Notes under the pieces: generated by a model
What the model was told of the DNA's origin: nothing
Seen by the model: the letters and a program-made list of their open reading frames with translations, nothing else
The model's database searches: none
Position numbers and translations under genes: made by a program
Shown: positions 27,701 to 60,529 of the stretch, piece by piece
Numbering within the stretch: the first letter of the stretch is position 1
Layout: each line of letters opens with the position of its first letter
DNA from: Apus apus
Taxonomy: Eukaryota; Chordata; Aves; Apodiformes; Apodidae
NCBI RefSeq assembly: GCF_020740795.1
Contig: NC_067283.1
Coordinates: 4,987,659 to 5,051,658, forward strand
Length of the DNA: 64,000 bases
Direction: 5' to 3'

Positions 27701-29399
27701 AAGTCCTTTACTTCCTCAGATACTTTCATAGTTCCTCCTGATGAAGCAAAATGTTGTTCGAATGCAGTGATGGGATTTGTTTTACCCTTGCTTGGCCTGG
27801 TGCAATATTTGGTGTTAGTCATGTTGATGTTTGATGAGAAAGAAAAAAAAAAATCAGTGTATTTTTGCTCTCTAGTCCAAATGTTTTCTGCACAACCAAG
27901 ATAACAGGAGCTGCAGGCAAATGATAGCAAAGAACAGAACAGAACAGATGAAAATTCATTTGTCCTATAAACATCTAATACTGTTCTAACTGTTTTTGGA
28001 GAGCTTATCATAATTTTGTTGAGGCTAGAGATTATTTGGCAGAAGTGGTGATCCAAAGGCTTTAGTTTCTTTGCTCTAATTAGAGGAACAGAAGGTCTTC
28101 TCCAGCCTAAATAATTCTGTGATTCTGTAATGGAAGCAGAATTTTCTTACAGAATCACTTTATTGGAAGTTATGTGTTGGCAGAGAGTTTAAGACAAGTC
28201 CAGCCCAGCAATTGCATGACCTCTGAACACTGCTGACAGGGAAGTTTCAGGAAGCAAACTGCAGGTGACACATTACTCTCCTAACTCTGGGCTCCCTGGC
28301 ACAGTCTGTGACTTCACTGCTGGAGCCACTGACCTCTCAGTGGGACAAGGCCTTGAGCAGCTGCACCTTGGTGGACCAGAGACCTCCCAGGCTCCTGACT
28401 TCCTAATTTTTTCTGGCATGCTTGTAAACATGCCTGAAGGGCATTGTCTGGCACCAGCTACACTCATCAGTGTGCCTGGAAGCACCAGGAGGGAAGGATG
28501 TTGCTGTGTAGCAGCCAGCTTGTCTGTTCAGCTCCAAAGAACAGCACGGCAGAGCTCAGGACCAGCATGGCATCAGTAAATAATGATATGCCAAGGTGTG
28601 AGGTGATTTTTAATAATTCACCTCCCTACATCAGGGGTCTTCCTGCAGGGGACTTTAGTATGAGAAGGGAAAATAGAAGTTGTCTGACAGAACAGGCAGT
28701 TGCCTCAGGCCTTGAGAAGTCCTTCAGATGAGCAGTGACAGGAGCACTGGGCGGCACTGGCCTTGGGAAAGTGGTGCTGCAAGACTTCAGGTGGCACAAG
28801 GGAGAATGACACTTGCTGTGAGCTGCCTGGTGTTCATGACAGCCTGGACTCCACTGGCTGCCCCTTGTCTTAGGGAGTTTGCACAAACTTCTCCTTTTCA
28901 CACCTCATCTGTCACAGGGATGAGTTCTCACCTGAAGGCAGTGCAGGCGTTTTGCTCCCCAACACCTCCCACCAGCAGAACTTCATTTGCTCTACTTAAC
29001 TAAAACAGAATTGCACAGGTAGGAAGATACCCACGTTGTTCTTTCAGACTTCAAGTTAATAATCCTGTGTATTTACTTCAGGCCCAGTCTGGAGCATTCT
29101 TTTCAAACACCCTCTGTGTAGCTGTGGGATGTGACACTGTGAAGTGAGATGGCCACCTGCACACTTGCCACCAACTTTAGAGACCAGTGCTTGTGATTAG
29201 GAGCAGTTTATGTCCCTTTCTTCCTCCACAGAGTAACTAATCTCATCCTTAAAGTCTTTTTGCTCTGCATTGTAGGAGTGACATTGAATATGAAACTACT
29301 GTGACCATTACAGGAAAGCTGGGAGAGAAGCCTTGCAAGCTACACATCAGGGGTGGAGGAACATATGATGCCAAGTATGAAGACCTGTATTTCATATAA
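559..29399 (+). CDS. DLEC1: DLEC1 (CFAP81), 3' two-thirds of gene, 26 exons in window
   Basis: Spliced gene for the deleted-in-lung-and-oesophageal-cancer-1 protein, a large cilia/flagella-associated protein with repeated immunoglobulin-like (ASH/MSP-type) beta domains; in the family it acts in the axoneme and is needed for sperm formation. The identification rests on ordered peptide blocks that match my knowledge of vertebrate DLEC1: [143 protein letters not shown] and [14 protein letters not shown]. Almost all exons join in consistent phase; the one conflict is between window exons 3 and 4. The predicted window part is about 1160 residues, while mammalian DLEC1 is about 1750, so the 5' third is outside. 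The 3' end is convergent with ACAA1, the same arrangement as in mammals. Exons are listed separately. No frameshift or internal stop was seen, so the gene looks functional. Confidence 0.93.
722..2862. other. DLEC1 intron
   Basis: Holds the CR1 copy at 1093-1595; nothing else recognised. Confidence 0.7.
1093..1595 (-). mobile_element. CR1 LINE 3' fragment
   Basis: On the plus strand it begins GTTTTGGGTTGGAAGGGACC and runs through the CR1 3' region (reverse complement) for about 500 bp. Truncated at its 5' end; lies in a DLEC1 intron. Confidence 0.9.
2863..3055 (+). CDS. DLEC1: DLEC1 window exon 2
   Basis: Acceptor CTCTTTGCAG. Reads [20 protein letters not shown] through [17 protein letters not shown]; donor GTATGG, phase 0 out. 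Confidence 0.9.
3370..4035 (-). mobile_element. CR1 LINE 3' fragment with reverse-transcriptase ORF tail
   Basis: About 660 bp in reverse orientation. The minus strand still reads the CR1 ORF2 C-terminus, such as [19 protein letters not shown] and [18 protein letters not shown], with frame damage. It is the longest CR1 piece here. Confidence 0.9.
4967..5025 (+). CDS. DLEC1: DLEC1 window exon 3
   Basis: Acceptor CTGTGTAG, phase 0 in. Reads [19 protein letters not shown]; donor GTAAGC gives phase 2 out, which does not fit the best acceptor of the next exon. Confidence 0.8.
5191..5377 (+). other. possible extra DLEC1 exon (in-frame open block)
   Basis: A TTTCCCAG acceptor at 5190 joins exon 3 in frame (TG|G) and the frame stays open for 62 codons to a GTTTTG candidate donor after 5377. 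Composition is not clearly DLEC1-like and the outgoing phase 0 does not match the main acceptor at 5484. It may be a lineage-specific exon or plain intron. Confidence 0.2.
5484..5653 (+). CDS. DLEC1: DLEC1 window exon 4 (5' boundary uncertain)
   Basis: Reads [20 protein letters not shown] and [17 protein letters not shown], strongly DLEC1. The TTTAG acceptor at 5483 needs phase 1 in; acceptors at 5491 or 5493 would fit phase 0 or 2. Donor GTTTGT after KTFK, phase 0 out. Confidence 0.8.
6382..6475 (+). CDS. DLEC1: DLEC1 window exon 5
   Basis: Acceptor [27 protein letters not shown] through EVEPHSGII; donor GTAAAG, phase 1 out (G|AT = Asp). Confidence 0.88.
6707..6837 (+). CDS. DLEC1: DLEC1 window exon 6
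   Basis: Acceptor in a T-run ending TTCTAG. Reads [17 protein letters not shown] and [17 protein letters not shown]; donor GTAAGG, phase 0. Confidence 0.9.
7141..7299 (+). CDS. DLEC1: DLEC1 window exon 7
   Basis: Acceptor GTGTCCTAG. Reads [20 protein letters not shown] and [17 protein letters not shown]; donor GTAAGT, phase 0. Confidence 0.9.
7300..9030. other. DLEC1 intron
   Basis: Holds a short CR1 (8766-8902) and a TTTCCC-rich stretch at 8511-8540; nothing else recognised. Confidence 0.7.
8766..8902 (-). mobile_element. CR1 LINE 3' end fragment
   Basis: About 135 bp from the ATAGACTCATA tail to the GGGCAGGGACACCTCCC block. Confidence 0.88.
9031..9170 (+). CDS. DLEC1: DLEC1 window exon 8
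   Basis: Acceptor CTCTCCTAG. Reads [20 protein letters not shown] and [14 protein letters not shown]; donor GTAAGG, phase 2 out. Confidence 0.88.
9420..9573 (+). CDS. DLEC1: DLEC1 window exon 9
   Basis: Acceptor TATTTTCAG. Reads [20 protein letters not shown] and [15 protein letters not shown]; donor GTAAAT, phase 0. Confidence 0.9.
10575..10806 (+). mobile_element. CR1 LINE 3' end fragment
   Basis: Sense orientation, ending GGTCCCTTCCAACCCAAACT then ATTCTATGACTCCATGA. Confidence 0.88.
11194..11304 (+). CDS. DLEC1: DLEC1 window exon 10
   Basis: Acceptor CTGTTTGGCAG. Reads [20 protein letters not shown] and [13 protein letters not shown]; donor GTAAGT, phase 0. Confidence 0.9.
12760..12890 (+). 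CDS. DLEC1: DLEC1 window exon 11
   Basis: Acceptor CCTTTCAG. Reads [20 protein letters not shown] and [15 protein letters not shown]; donor GTAAAT, phase 2. Confidence 0.9.
13854..14033 (+). CDS. DLEC1: DLEC1 window exon 12
   Basis: Acceptor TTTTTCTGACAG. Reads [20 protein letters not shown] and [20 protein letters not shown]; donor GTAAGT, phase 2. Confidence 0.9.
14506..14573 (+). CDS. DLEC1: DLEC1 window exon 13 (short)
   Basis: A 68-nt exon found by phase: it takes phase 2 from exon 12 and gives phase 1 to the next exon (G|AG = Glu). Reads [21 protein letters not shown] second AG nine bases on (exon from 14515) is also in frame. Donor GTATGA. Confidence 0.7.
14767..14845. repeat. polypyrimidine tract
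   Basis: T/C-rich low-complexity DNA in a DLEC1 intron; the neighbouring ORF ([14 protein letters not shown]) is a by-product. Confidence 0.8.
15737..15888 (+). CDS. DLEC1: DLEC1 window exon 14
   Basis: Acceptor TGCTCCTTCAG. Reads [20 protein letters not shown] and [18 protein letters not shown]; donor GTAGGC, phase 0. An alternative start at 15702 would be used if exon 13 were skipped. Confidence 0.87.
16431..16534 (+). CDS. DLEC1: DLEC1 window exon 15
   Basis: Acceptor TTTTTATAG. Reads [20 protein letters not shown], continuing the VGDL motif of the family; donor GTATAG, phase 2. Confidence 0.9.
16795..16912 (-). mobile_element. CR1 LINE 3' end fragment
   Basis: Reads CACAGAATGGTTGAGTTGGA on the plus strand, then the GCAGGGACACCTCCCACTAG block; about 118 bp. 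Confidence 0.88.
17385..17730 (+). mobile_element. CR1 LINE 3' fragment
   Basis: About 345 bp in sense orientation ending CATTCTATGAGTCTATCATTCTATG; lies 180 bp before DLEC1 window exon 16. Confidence 0.9.
17910..17980 (+). CDS. DLEC1: DLEC1 window exon 16
   Basis: Acceptor CCCTCCCTCAG. Reads [20 protein letters not shown]; donor GTAAGA, phase 1. Confidence 0.88.
18813..19030 (+). CDS. DLEC1: DLEC1 window exon 17 (3' boundary tentative)
   Basis: Acceptor TTTCAATTCAG. Reads [20 protein letters not shown] and [15 protein letters not shown]. The frame stays open to 19106; I chose donor GTCAGC after 19030 because it gives the phase 0 needed by the next exon. Confidence 0.78.
20035..20169 (+). 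CDS. DLEC1: DLEC1 window exon 18
   Basis: Acceptor GTCCCTGCAG. Reads [20 protein letters not shown] and [14 protein letters not shown]; donor GTAAGC, phase 0. Confidence 0.88.
20170..22083. other. DLEC1 intron
   Basis: No CR1 or exon recognised. An A-run is at 21642-21652, and the sequence becomes GC-richer near 22000. Confidence 0.6.
22084..22203 (+). CDS. DLEC1: DLEC1 window exon 19
   Basis: Acceptor CTCGGCTGCAG. Reads [20 protein letters not shown] and [11 protein letters not shown]; donor GTAACC, phase 0. Confidence 0.9.
22967..23052 (+). CDS. DLEC1: DLEC1 window exon 20
   Basis: Acceptor GCCTGCACAG. Reads [20 protein letters not shown] and LEASVKRA; donor GTAGGT, phase 2. The exon is GC- and CpG-rich compared with its flanks. 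Confidence 0.75.
23130..23214 (+). CDS. DLEC1: DLEC1 window exon 21
   Basis: Acceptor TTTCCACCCAG. Reads [20 protein letters not shown] then PAQPLSG; donor GTGAGT, phase 0. Confidence 0.9.
23375..23785 (+). mobile_element. CR1 LINE 3' fragment
   Basis: Sense orientation from CTGAGAGAGTTGGGGCTGTT to a run of ATTCTATG-type repeats at 23750-23783; about 410 bp. Confidence 0.92.
24147..24347 (+). CDS. DLEC1: DLEC1 window exon 22
   Basis: Acceptor TCTCCACCAG. Reads [20 protein letters not shown], a lysine/serine-rich linker ([15 protein letters not shown]), then LYPQQNML; donor GTAAGG, phase 0. Confidence 0.9.
25236..25397 (+). CDS. DLEC1: DLEC1 window exon 23
   Basis: Acceptor CTTCCCACAG. Reads [20 protein letters not shown] and [15 protein letters not shown]; donor GTAAGA, phase 0. 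Confidence 0.9.
25728..25784. repeat. perfect 18-bp inverted repeat
   Basis: Arms CACCACCCCACACGAGCT (25728-25745) and its exact complement (25767-25784) flank a 21-nt loop, in the DLEC1 intron before window exon 24. Confidence 0.95.
26288..26441 (+). CDS. DLEC1: DLEC1 window exon 24
   Basis: Acceptor CTGTTTTGCAG. Reads [20 protein letters not shown] and [14 protein letters not shown]; donor GTATTC, phase 1. Confidence 0.9.
27032..27152 (+). CDS. DLEC1: DLEC1 window exon 25
   Basis: Acceptor CTTTCTCTGCAG. Reads [20 protein letters not shown] and [12 protein letters not shown]; donor GTACAG, phase 2. Confidence 0.88.
27153..29275. other. last DLEC1 intron
   Basis: Contains only the CR1 scrap near 28100. 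Confidence 0.65.
28085..28130 (+). mobile_element. CR1 tail scrap
   Basis: AAGGTCTTCTCCAGCCTAAA then ATTCTGTGATTCTGTAATG resembles a degraded CR1 3' end. Confidence 0.5.
29276..29399 (+). CDS. DLEC1: DLEC1 terminal exon
   Basis: Acceptor CTCTGCATTGTAG. Reads [20 protein letters not shown] and ends [13 protein letters not shown] followed by TAA at 29397-29399. Confidence 0.9.
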
Positions 29400-31292
29400 G
29401 CAGGACAATGTGGGACAAAGGTCAAGGTAATGGCTTGGATGCAGATGTGCTGTCATTTGAGCCTGTATTTCCATTTACTTCAGTTGGTTTTCATATGGAC
29501 TGGGATTTTAGTGATGTGAAATTTTAAGTTATGAGGACAAAAAAGCTCAAGGTACTTTAAAGAATACAGTCATAATCTCATTCTGTGCTATTGCTTTTGC
29601 TGTGATAAGCTCACCATTACCCACAGAACCAGGCTCTGTTCATAATTGGTTTTGAATTGCAAAGCAGCTATGGTTAAGAGTCAGGCTAAACCCTCTGCAT
29701 ATCACAGCAGGCCTCAAATTACAATTAAAGACTGTTTTGTACCTTAGAAAGTAACTTTTGTTTTGCTTTGTTTATTTGTTTGGCATTAAAACAGACAGTG
29801 ACACATAATAGAAACACTAGTGAGCAGGCCAGCATTCCCTGAGCTGTTTTCCCAGTGCCTTACATGAAAAGGAGAAGAGCCAACTTTCCCTGGACTCCCT
29901 GGAAAATTCCCAGCCTGCATGTTTCATCATGCTCGGGTATTGAGAACATCCCCTACAGCTACAGAGGGAGGAACCCTTCTTCCCTTTTAAATCTTTCCCC
30001 CACATGGTTCCCATTTACTCACACTTCTCTTTAAATATTTTTAGTATTACTTTAGCTAAAGGTCACTCAAATTCCCACTTCTGAGCCTGTTAAGTTTTCC
30101 ATTCTGATCATATAAAAGGGTTTTGTTAAAGGCAGTGTGTGTGGGGAGGAGGGGGGTGCAACCCACCCTGCAGAGCACAAGATGTGCAAGAATCTTCTGC
30201 CCAGTTTAAAACTGACTTGTACTGGCACCCAGAACTCAGTTTATACACAGGGATCTCAGTGTGAAACAAGGACCCTTGAAAACATCACCTCCTGTCTGCC
30301 CCCTCTAAATCATTTCATCTTTCTGCTCTAAAATACAGCCTGAGTGAGGTGAGACAGGATGTGAGAACATCAGACTAATCACAACCTTCAATTAACAATC
30401 ATCATAAGAAGGAAACAGACATATTGCAAGAACCCATTTGTATTAGTGCAAAAAAAAAAAGAGTCAAGACAAGGAACTTCAGTCTGTCTTACAAAGTTGC
30501 ATTTTTCTAACACCTCAGAGATCTTTCTACTTGTAAGAGAGAGCAGTGAAGGCAGAACTGTGCAAGATGAAATTCACATTTGTATTAGAAGTACTGAGAT
30601 GTCACTGATGATCACGTAGTGCTTGTGCTGAAAGTAATGCTGGAATCTGCTTCATGGTAGGTAAGTAAATATGAAGCATAAGCTTGTTCTCTATGGTAGA
30701 GTCACACCAAGTGACTGTTAGAAATGTGCTGTAAAAAGAGGGAATGGCCACTGTCACATGCCTGGCTTCTAGCAAATCATCCAAACCTTTCTGTTCAGGC
30801 ATCTCAGCGGTTGGTTCGGTCCTGTGTAAATTACATTCTAGTCTTTCCACCCACCCCCACTGGAGGCTCCAGAGCAGCCTGGTTAAAAGCTGGGTTACAG
30901 CCCATCTTCCAGCATAGGGACAACTTCAGACATGGCCAACTTATGACTGGGATAGGACAGACAGTGTTGTAAAGAAAATTATGTCAAGTCTTGGCTCTGC
31001 TTTAGACTTCTTACAAGAAGGTGAAATCTTTTAAGAAAATCCTGAAAAAGCCTTTTCATGTGCAGTGTTTTTGATTCTGAGCCACTGTTTTAGACACCGT
31101 CCTGCAAAAATACTGCACCATGAACTACTTCTCTCTGGTAATATTGGCAGATTAAAAAGATCAAGTAAATTAGAAATACAAATTCATCATCACCACACGT
31201 AGTTGAACTTCAGCTGAACTCATTTCTCTCCTCGTGTCAAGACACCATGTGCCAGTTCTGCATTTCCCCCCCTGCTTAGCAGATCCATACAA
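29400..31292. other. DLEC1 / ACAA1 convergent intergenic region
   Basis: Contains the DLEC1 3' UTR and perhaps overlapping 3' ends. No further gene; a short A-run at 30451-30460. Confidence 0.6.
29724..29790 (+). terminator. candidate DLEC1 polyadenylation signals
   Basis: Two ATTAAA hexamers, at 29724-29729 and 29785-29790, lie 325-391 nt past the stop codon, the second in a T/G-rich setting. No AATAAA is obvious closer to the stop. The choice is a guess without transcript data. Confidence 0.3.
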
Positions 31293-31298
31293 TTTATT
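31293..31298 (-). terminator. ACAA1 polyadenylation signal AATAAA
   Basis: The minus strand has AATAAA about 142 nt past the ACAA1 stop, a usual distance for a short 3' UTR. Inferred from the hexamer only. Confidence 0.5.
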
Positions 31299-31439
31299 AG
31301 CTTTGCAATTTGTGCCTCAGATGTGTAGCTCTAGTAAGGAATCCCCGAAGCCCCTTGATTTCACAGTGCAAATCATTTGCTATTCCTGGAGAAGGCAGAG
31401 ACTGAGCTGCTGCTGTGCTGCTCTGTCAGCACACTGGAG

Positions 31440-42441
<11,002 letters not shown>

Positions 42442-42472
42442 CTTGTCCCCGCCGCCTCCGCGGGCGGCGCTC

Positions 42473-42480
42473 ATTTGCAT
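42473..42480 (-). promoter_or_regulatory. POU octamer motif ATGCAAAT upstream of ACAA1 start
   Basis: An exact octamer lies 32-39 nt upstream of the chosen ACAA1 ATG. Its ATG is itself in frame with ACAA1, so the site may fall in the 5' UTR or at the transcription start. Confidence 0.4.
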
Positions 42481-42482
42481 GG

Positions 42483-42507
42483 CCCCGCCCCCCCATGGCC
42501 CCGCCCC
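42483..42507. promoter_or_regulatory. tandem Sp1-type GC boxes, ACAA1 promoter
   Basis: CCCCGCCCC occurs at 42483-42491 and 42499-42507, within a 16-bp unit (ATGGCCCCGCCCCCCC) that is directly duplicated. Two GC boxes 40-70 bp upstream of the start codon, in CpG-rich DNA without a TATA box, fit a housekeeping promoter. Confidence 0.55.
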
Positions 42508-42638
42508 CCCGGCGCCGCAGGGGATGGGGTGGGGGGGGGCGGTGGGAAAGTGACGGGAAAAGGGGAAATGTGGGTGTGAGGGCAGCGGTACCGATGTGAG
42601 CAGGGCTGGGGGGGGAAGGAGAGAAAATAGTGAGGGTT

Positions 42639-43216
42639 GGGGAAGGGAAGGGAAGGGAAGGGAAGGGAAGGGAAGGGAAGGGAAGGGAAGGGAAGGGAAG
42701 GGAAGAAGGGGAAGAAAGAGGGGGAAGGAAGGGAAAGGGGGAAGGAAGGAAGGAAAGGAAGGAAGGAAGGAAGGAAGGAAGGAAGGAAGGAAGGAAGGAA
42801 GGAAGGAAGGAAGGAAGGAAGGAAGGAAGGAAGGAAGGAAGGAAGGAAGGAAGGAAGGAAGGAAGGAAGGAAGGAAGGAAGGAAGGAAGGAAGGAAAAGA
42901 AAGAGGGGGAAGGAAGGGAAAGAAAGAGAGGGAAGGAAGGGAAAGAAAGGGGGAAGGAAAGAGGGGTTAGGAAGGGAAAGAAAGGGGGAAGGAAAGAGGG
43001 GGAAGGAAGGAAGGAAGGAAGGAAGGAAGGAAGGAAGGAAGGAAGGAAGGAAGGAAGGAAGGAAGGAAGGAAGGAAGGAAGGAAGGAAGGAAGGAAGGAA
43101 GGAAGGAAGGAAGGAAGGAAGGAAGGAAGGAAGGAAGGAAGGAAGGAAGGAAGGAAGGGGAAGGGAGGAAGGAAGGAAGGAAAAGAGGGGGAAGGAAAGA
43201 GGGGGAGAGGAGGGAA
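42639..43216. repeat. polypurine tract of (GGGAA)n and (GGAA)n repeats
   Basis: The plus strand is purine-only from 42639 to 42966 and from 42969 to 43216, broken by one TT. (GGGAA)n fills about 42640-42704; (GGAA)n fills about 42740-42897 and 43001-43157. ORFs through it (KEGRKEGR repeats) are artefacts. Confidence 0.97.
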
Positions 43217-43439
43217 TGGAAAAGGGTGGGAAAGGGGAAAATAAAGAAAATTAAAGAAGAAATAGAAGCAAAGAAAAGTAAATAGGAATTAAATTTTTAA
43301 AAAATCAATAAATTAAAAAAATATAAAGCCCAGTACTTTGGGAGCAGCTGAAGAAGACAGGAGGCAAGGCCAGGCCGAGGGAAGCCCTGCTGGCTCTCTG
43401 CCTGAAAGGAGGGTGCAGTGAGGTGGGGTGGGCGTTTTC

Positions 43440-43548
43440 TCCCAGATAACCAGGGATAAGATGAGAGGAAATGGCCTCAAGTTGCACCTGGGGTGTTTTA
43501 GATTGGATATTGGGAAAGAGTTTCTTCACTGAAAGGGTTGTCCAGGCA
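43440..43548 (+). mobile_element. CR1-like fragment
   Basis: ATGAGAGGAAATGGCCTCAA and GTTTCTTCACTGAAAGGGTT match an internal CR1 3' block without a tail. Confidence 0.65.
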
Positions 43549-43717
43549 AAAGAAAATAAAATAACAGTAATTAACAAAATAAAAAAAAAGGCAAAACCGA
43601 CAAAAATTACTTTACATGGCATAATATTACATTCTCTTTTCCTAGTTTCATTCTGTACATCAGAACACTGCAAGGGTTTTAAAAAATAAAAAGGCAAAGG
43701 CACCTGAGGAGCGAGTC

Positions 43718-43765
43718 GCACACGTGCACACACACACACACACGTGTGCACACACATACACACAA
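43718..43765. repeat. CA/GT microsatellite inside a palindrome
   Basis: GCACACGTG and CACGTGTGC flank a (CA)n core, then more CA units follow. Confidence 0.9.
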
Positions 43766-44062
43766 AGACACATCCATCCACGGGAGGATTTGGGTGGTTT
43801 GGGAGCCCTGGGAATGTTTTGGGACAGCCAGGAACCCCGTTTTGCTCTCAAGGCTTTGGAAAGAAGAAAAACACCCGCCCACCGTTGAAGGGCTGAGAAA
43901 AATCAAACCCAAACAGATTCAATTAAAGAGGAGAAAACAGCCTAAAGATGGGTTGGTTTGGTTTGTTTTTTTAGCTTTGGTGAAAACACGCTTTGTTACC
44001 CTCTCCTGACAAAATCCTGTCCAGCCAACACCGATTTTATTTTTTTCTTGTGTGTTTTTTTT

Positions 44063-44084
44063 TTCCATCCATCCATCCATCCCG
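44063..44084. repeat. (CCAT)n microsatellite
   Basis: Four or five CCAT units follow a T-run. Confidence 0.8.
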
Positions 44085-44617
44085 TATTCCCGATCAGACT
44101 GATGGATTTGGTCCTATTCACAGAATAAAATTCTTCATTCCCCCTTGGAGAAAAGAGACAACTTTCATCCCCCTCCCCAGGGAGAGCTGCCCATCACCAC
44201 TCTGGTCACCTGGCACAAAACCCCTGCAGCCCCCCAGCTTCACCTGCAGCCACAGTTACAGGGAATCCTTTTAGCTATTTCTTTTAATTCACCCTAACCC
44301 GTGTGGTTTATGGGTGTTTGTTTGGTTTTTTAACTGAAACAATTCTCATTTCTGCTTCTCTTTTCAGAGCTGGGGACAAGGACCCGCTCCCACCGCCACG
44401 TCGGTGGTGCAGAGTCCTCACCTCTTCCCCATGGAAGAATTCAAGGATTCTCAATTTCCACTTCAGTCCAAGCATCACTTTTCGTTTTTCAGCTAAAAAT
44501 AATATTAAAGTAAACGCGTGTTGGACACACTGGCCTGTAACTGCTTATTTAACCCTTTGCTGAGCCAGGTGGAAATAGATAATGCAGCAGGGAAAGGGGG
44601 GACACGGGATGGTGCAA

Positions 44618-44623
44618 TTTATT
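44618..44623 (-). terminator. candidate polyadenylation signal of the MEKK2/3-like gene
   Basis: This is the nearest AATAAA on the minus strand past the stop, implying a 3' UTR of about 1.35 kb. Another lies at 44036-44041. Hexamer evidence only. Confidence 0.3.
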
Positions 44624-45967
44624 TGTCCAAGATCACCAAGATCTAATGAATCAATTAGCTTCCAGGGACTCTGTGCATGCTTCCTGCCCCGGTTTTCCAG
44701 CAGGGTAAGTAGCTCAACTCAGCTTTTTCCACAGGCCCATTCTCTCCTGCAGCTTCAAATATGCTGCAGGGAGAAATCTGTTCCCAGCTGCCCTTGGCTG
44801 ATGCGGATCTGCTCTCCTGGGCTGAAGCTTCGTGGTCCTGCAGCTGCTCTCTCGGGCACCACTTGGGGGGACATCCCCCTTCCCTGCACCCCGGGGCTGG
44901 TCCCGTGAGGCACGGAGAAGGCACCCAGCCCAGAGCACCGGACTTTTTTTGCCCAGTTTTAGACACCCGCTCGGGTTTTACGGAGAGCCCCTGGGCTTAC
45001 TCCTGCAGCTCGGCTTCCAAAACGCACTGGCATCCCTCCCTCCCGCCCCAGCACGGCAGGGCTACGTGGCCACGAGCAAGTGGACCTCGCCAAGACCCCT
45101 TCCAGCTCCCACCTCAACCCCTGATGCTTCCCAGCACCAACTGGCCGCTGCTCAGGCATCGACAGCACCCGCACCATCCCTCTAGCACGGCCCGTGGCAA
45201 GAGGTCCCGGGCATCCGTCCGCGGGTGATCCCAGCAGAGACCTCCTACGCCTCGAGAAGACCCCTTCTTCCAAGGTGGGCAGGCACACACGCACACACGC
45301 ACACGCAAAGGCAAAGTCCACGCGGCTGAGCCCGGCCCCGGGGTCGAGCCTCACGCCTTGATTGTAACCGCTTAAGGCACAGGGTGAAAGCCGCCCCGCT
45401 GGAGACGCTGCCCGCCGGCCACCTCCCGCAGCGGCCGGCTCCCTCGCTGAGCGGGAACACCCAGGTCGTCCCCCCCCAGCCCCGACTCCGTGGGTCTGAG
45501 GATCATCTCCTTCGGCTGGGCGGAAAGCCGTGAAAGGTGTCGATGGCCACCCAGCATCATCCTCCGCTGCTCCTGGGAAGGCTGCCAGCCTCACTGTCAC
45601 GCCGGGGGGCGGTGGGTGGGGAGGGTTTGGACAGATCCCAATCCCTGCACTTCCCCCGAGGGATGAGTAAACACGGCGAGGAGGGGGGGGACAACCCCGA
45701 CATCCCTGGCGGCCAGAAGGTTCCTCGGTCCTAGGCCAGCACACCCACCCGCACAGTCCAGGGAACCCCTCGCTCCGAATCCCTGGCACCCAGGGATCCG
45801 AGCGCAGCTGGGAAACCCAACAGCGCGGCGGGTGCCCGAGCCGGTGACAAGCAAGGAGGGACCTGCGGGGGCCAGCACCGCCAGGGCAGCCCAGGACGGA
45901 GGCCTGAGCCGCAGAGCCCAAAAGGCCGCGGGGCCGATCCCGCCGGCCTTTCCCCATCCCCGCGGCC

Positions 45968-60529
<14,562 letters not shown>

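Noticed and set aside
42442-42480. Upstream in-frame ATG as the ACAA1 start
   Set aside because: It would add 13 residues before the PTS2 signal, which should be near the N-terminus; 42441 agrees better with known thiolase starts.
42596-43254. Long ORFs of repeated KEGR/GKGRE residues on the plus strand
   Set aside because: They are translations of the GGAA/GGGAA purine repeat, open in all three frames because the strand has almost no T.
43305-43781. 158-residue minus-strand ORF with a hydrophobic segment and Cys/Val repeats
   Set aside because: It combines an antisense CR1 fragment with the CA microsatellite; no homology or splice logic supports it.
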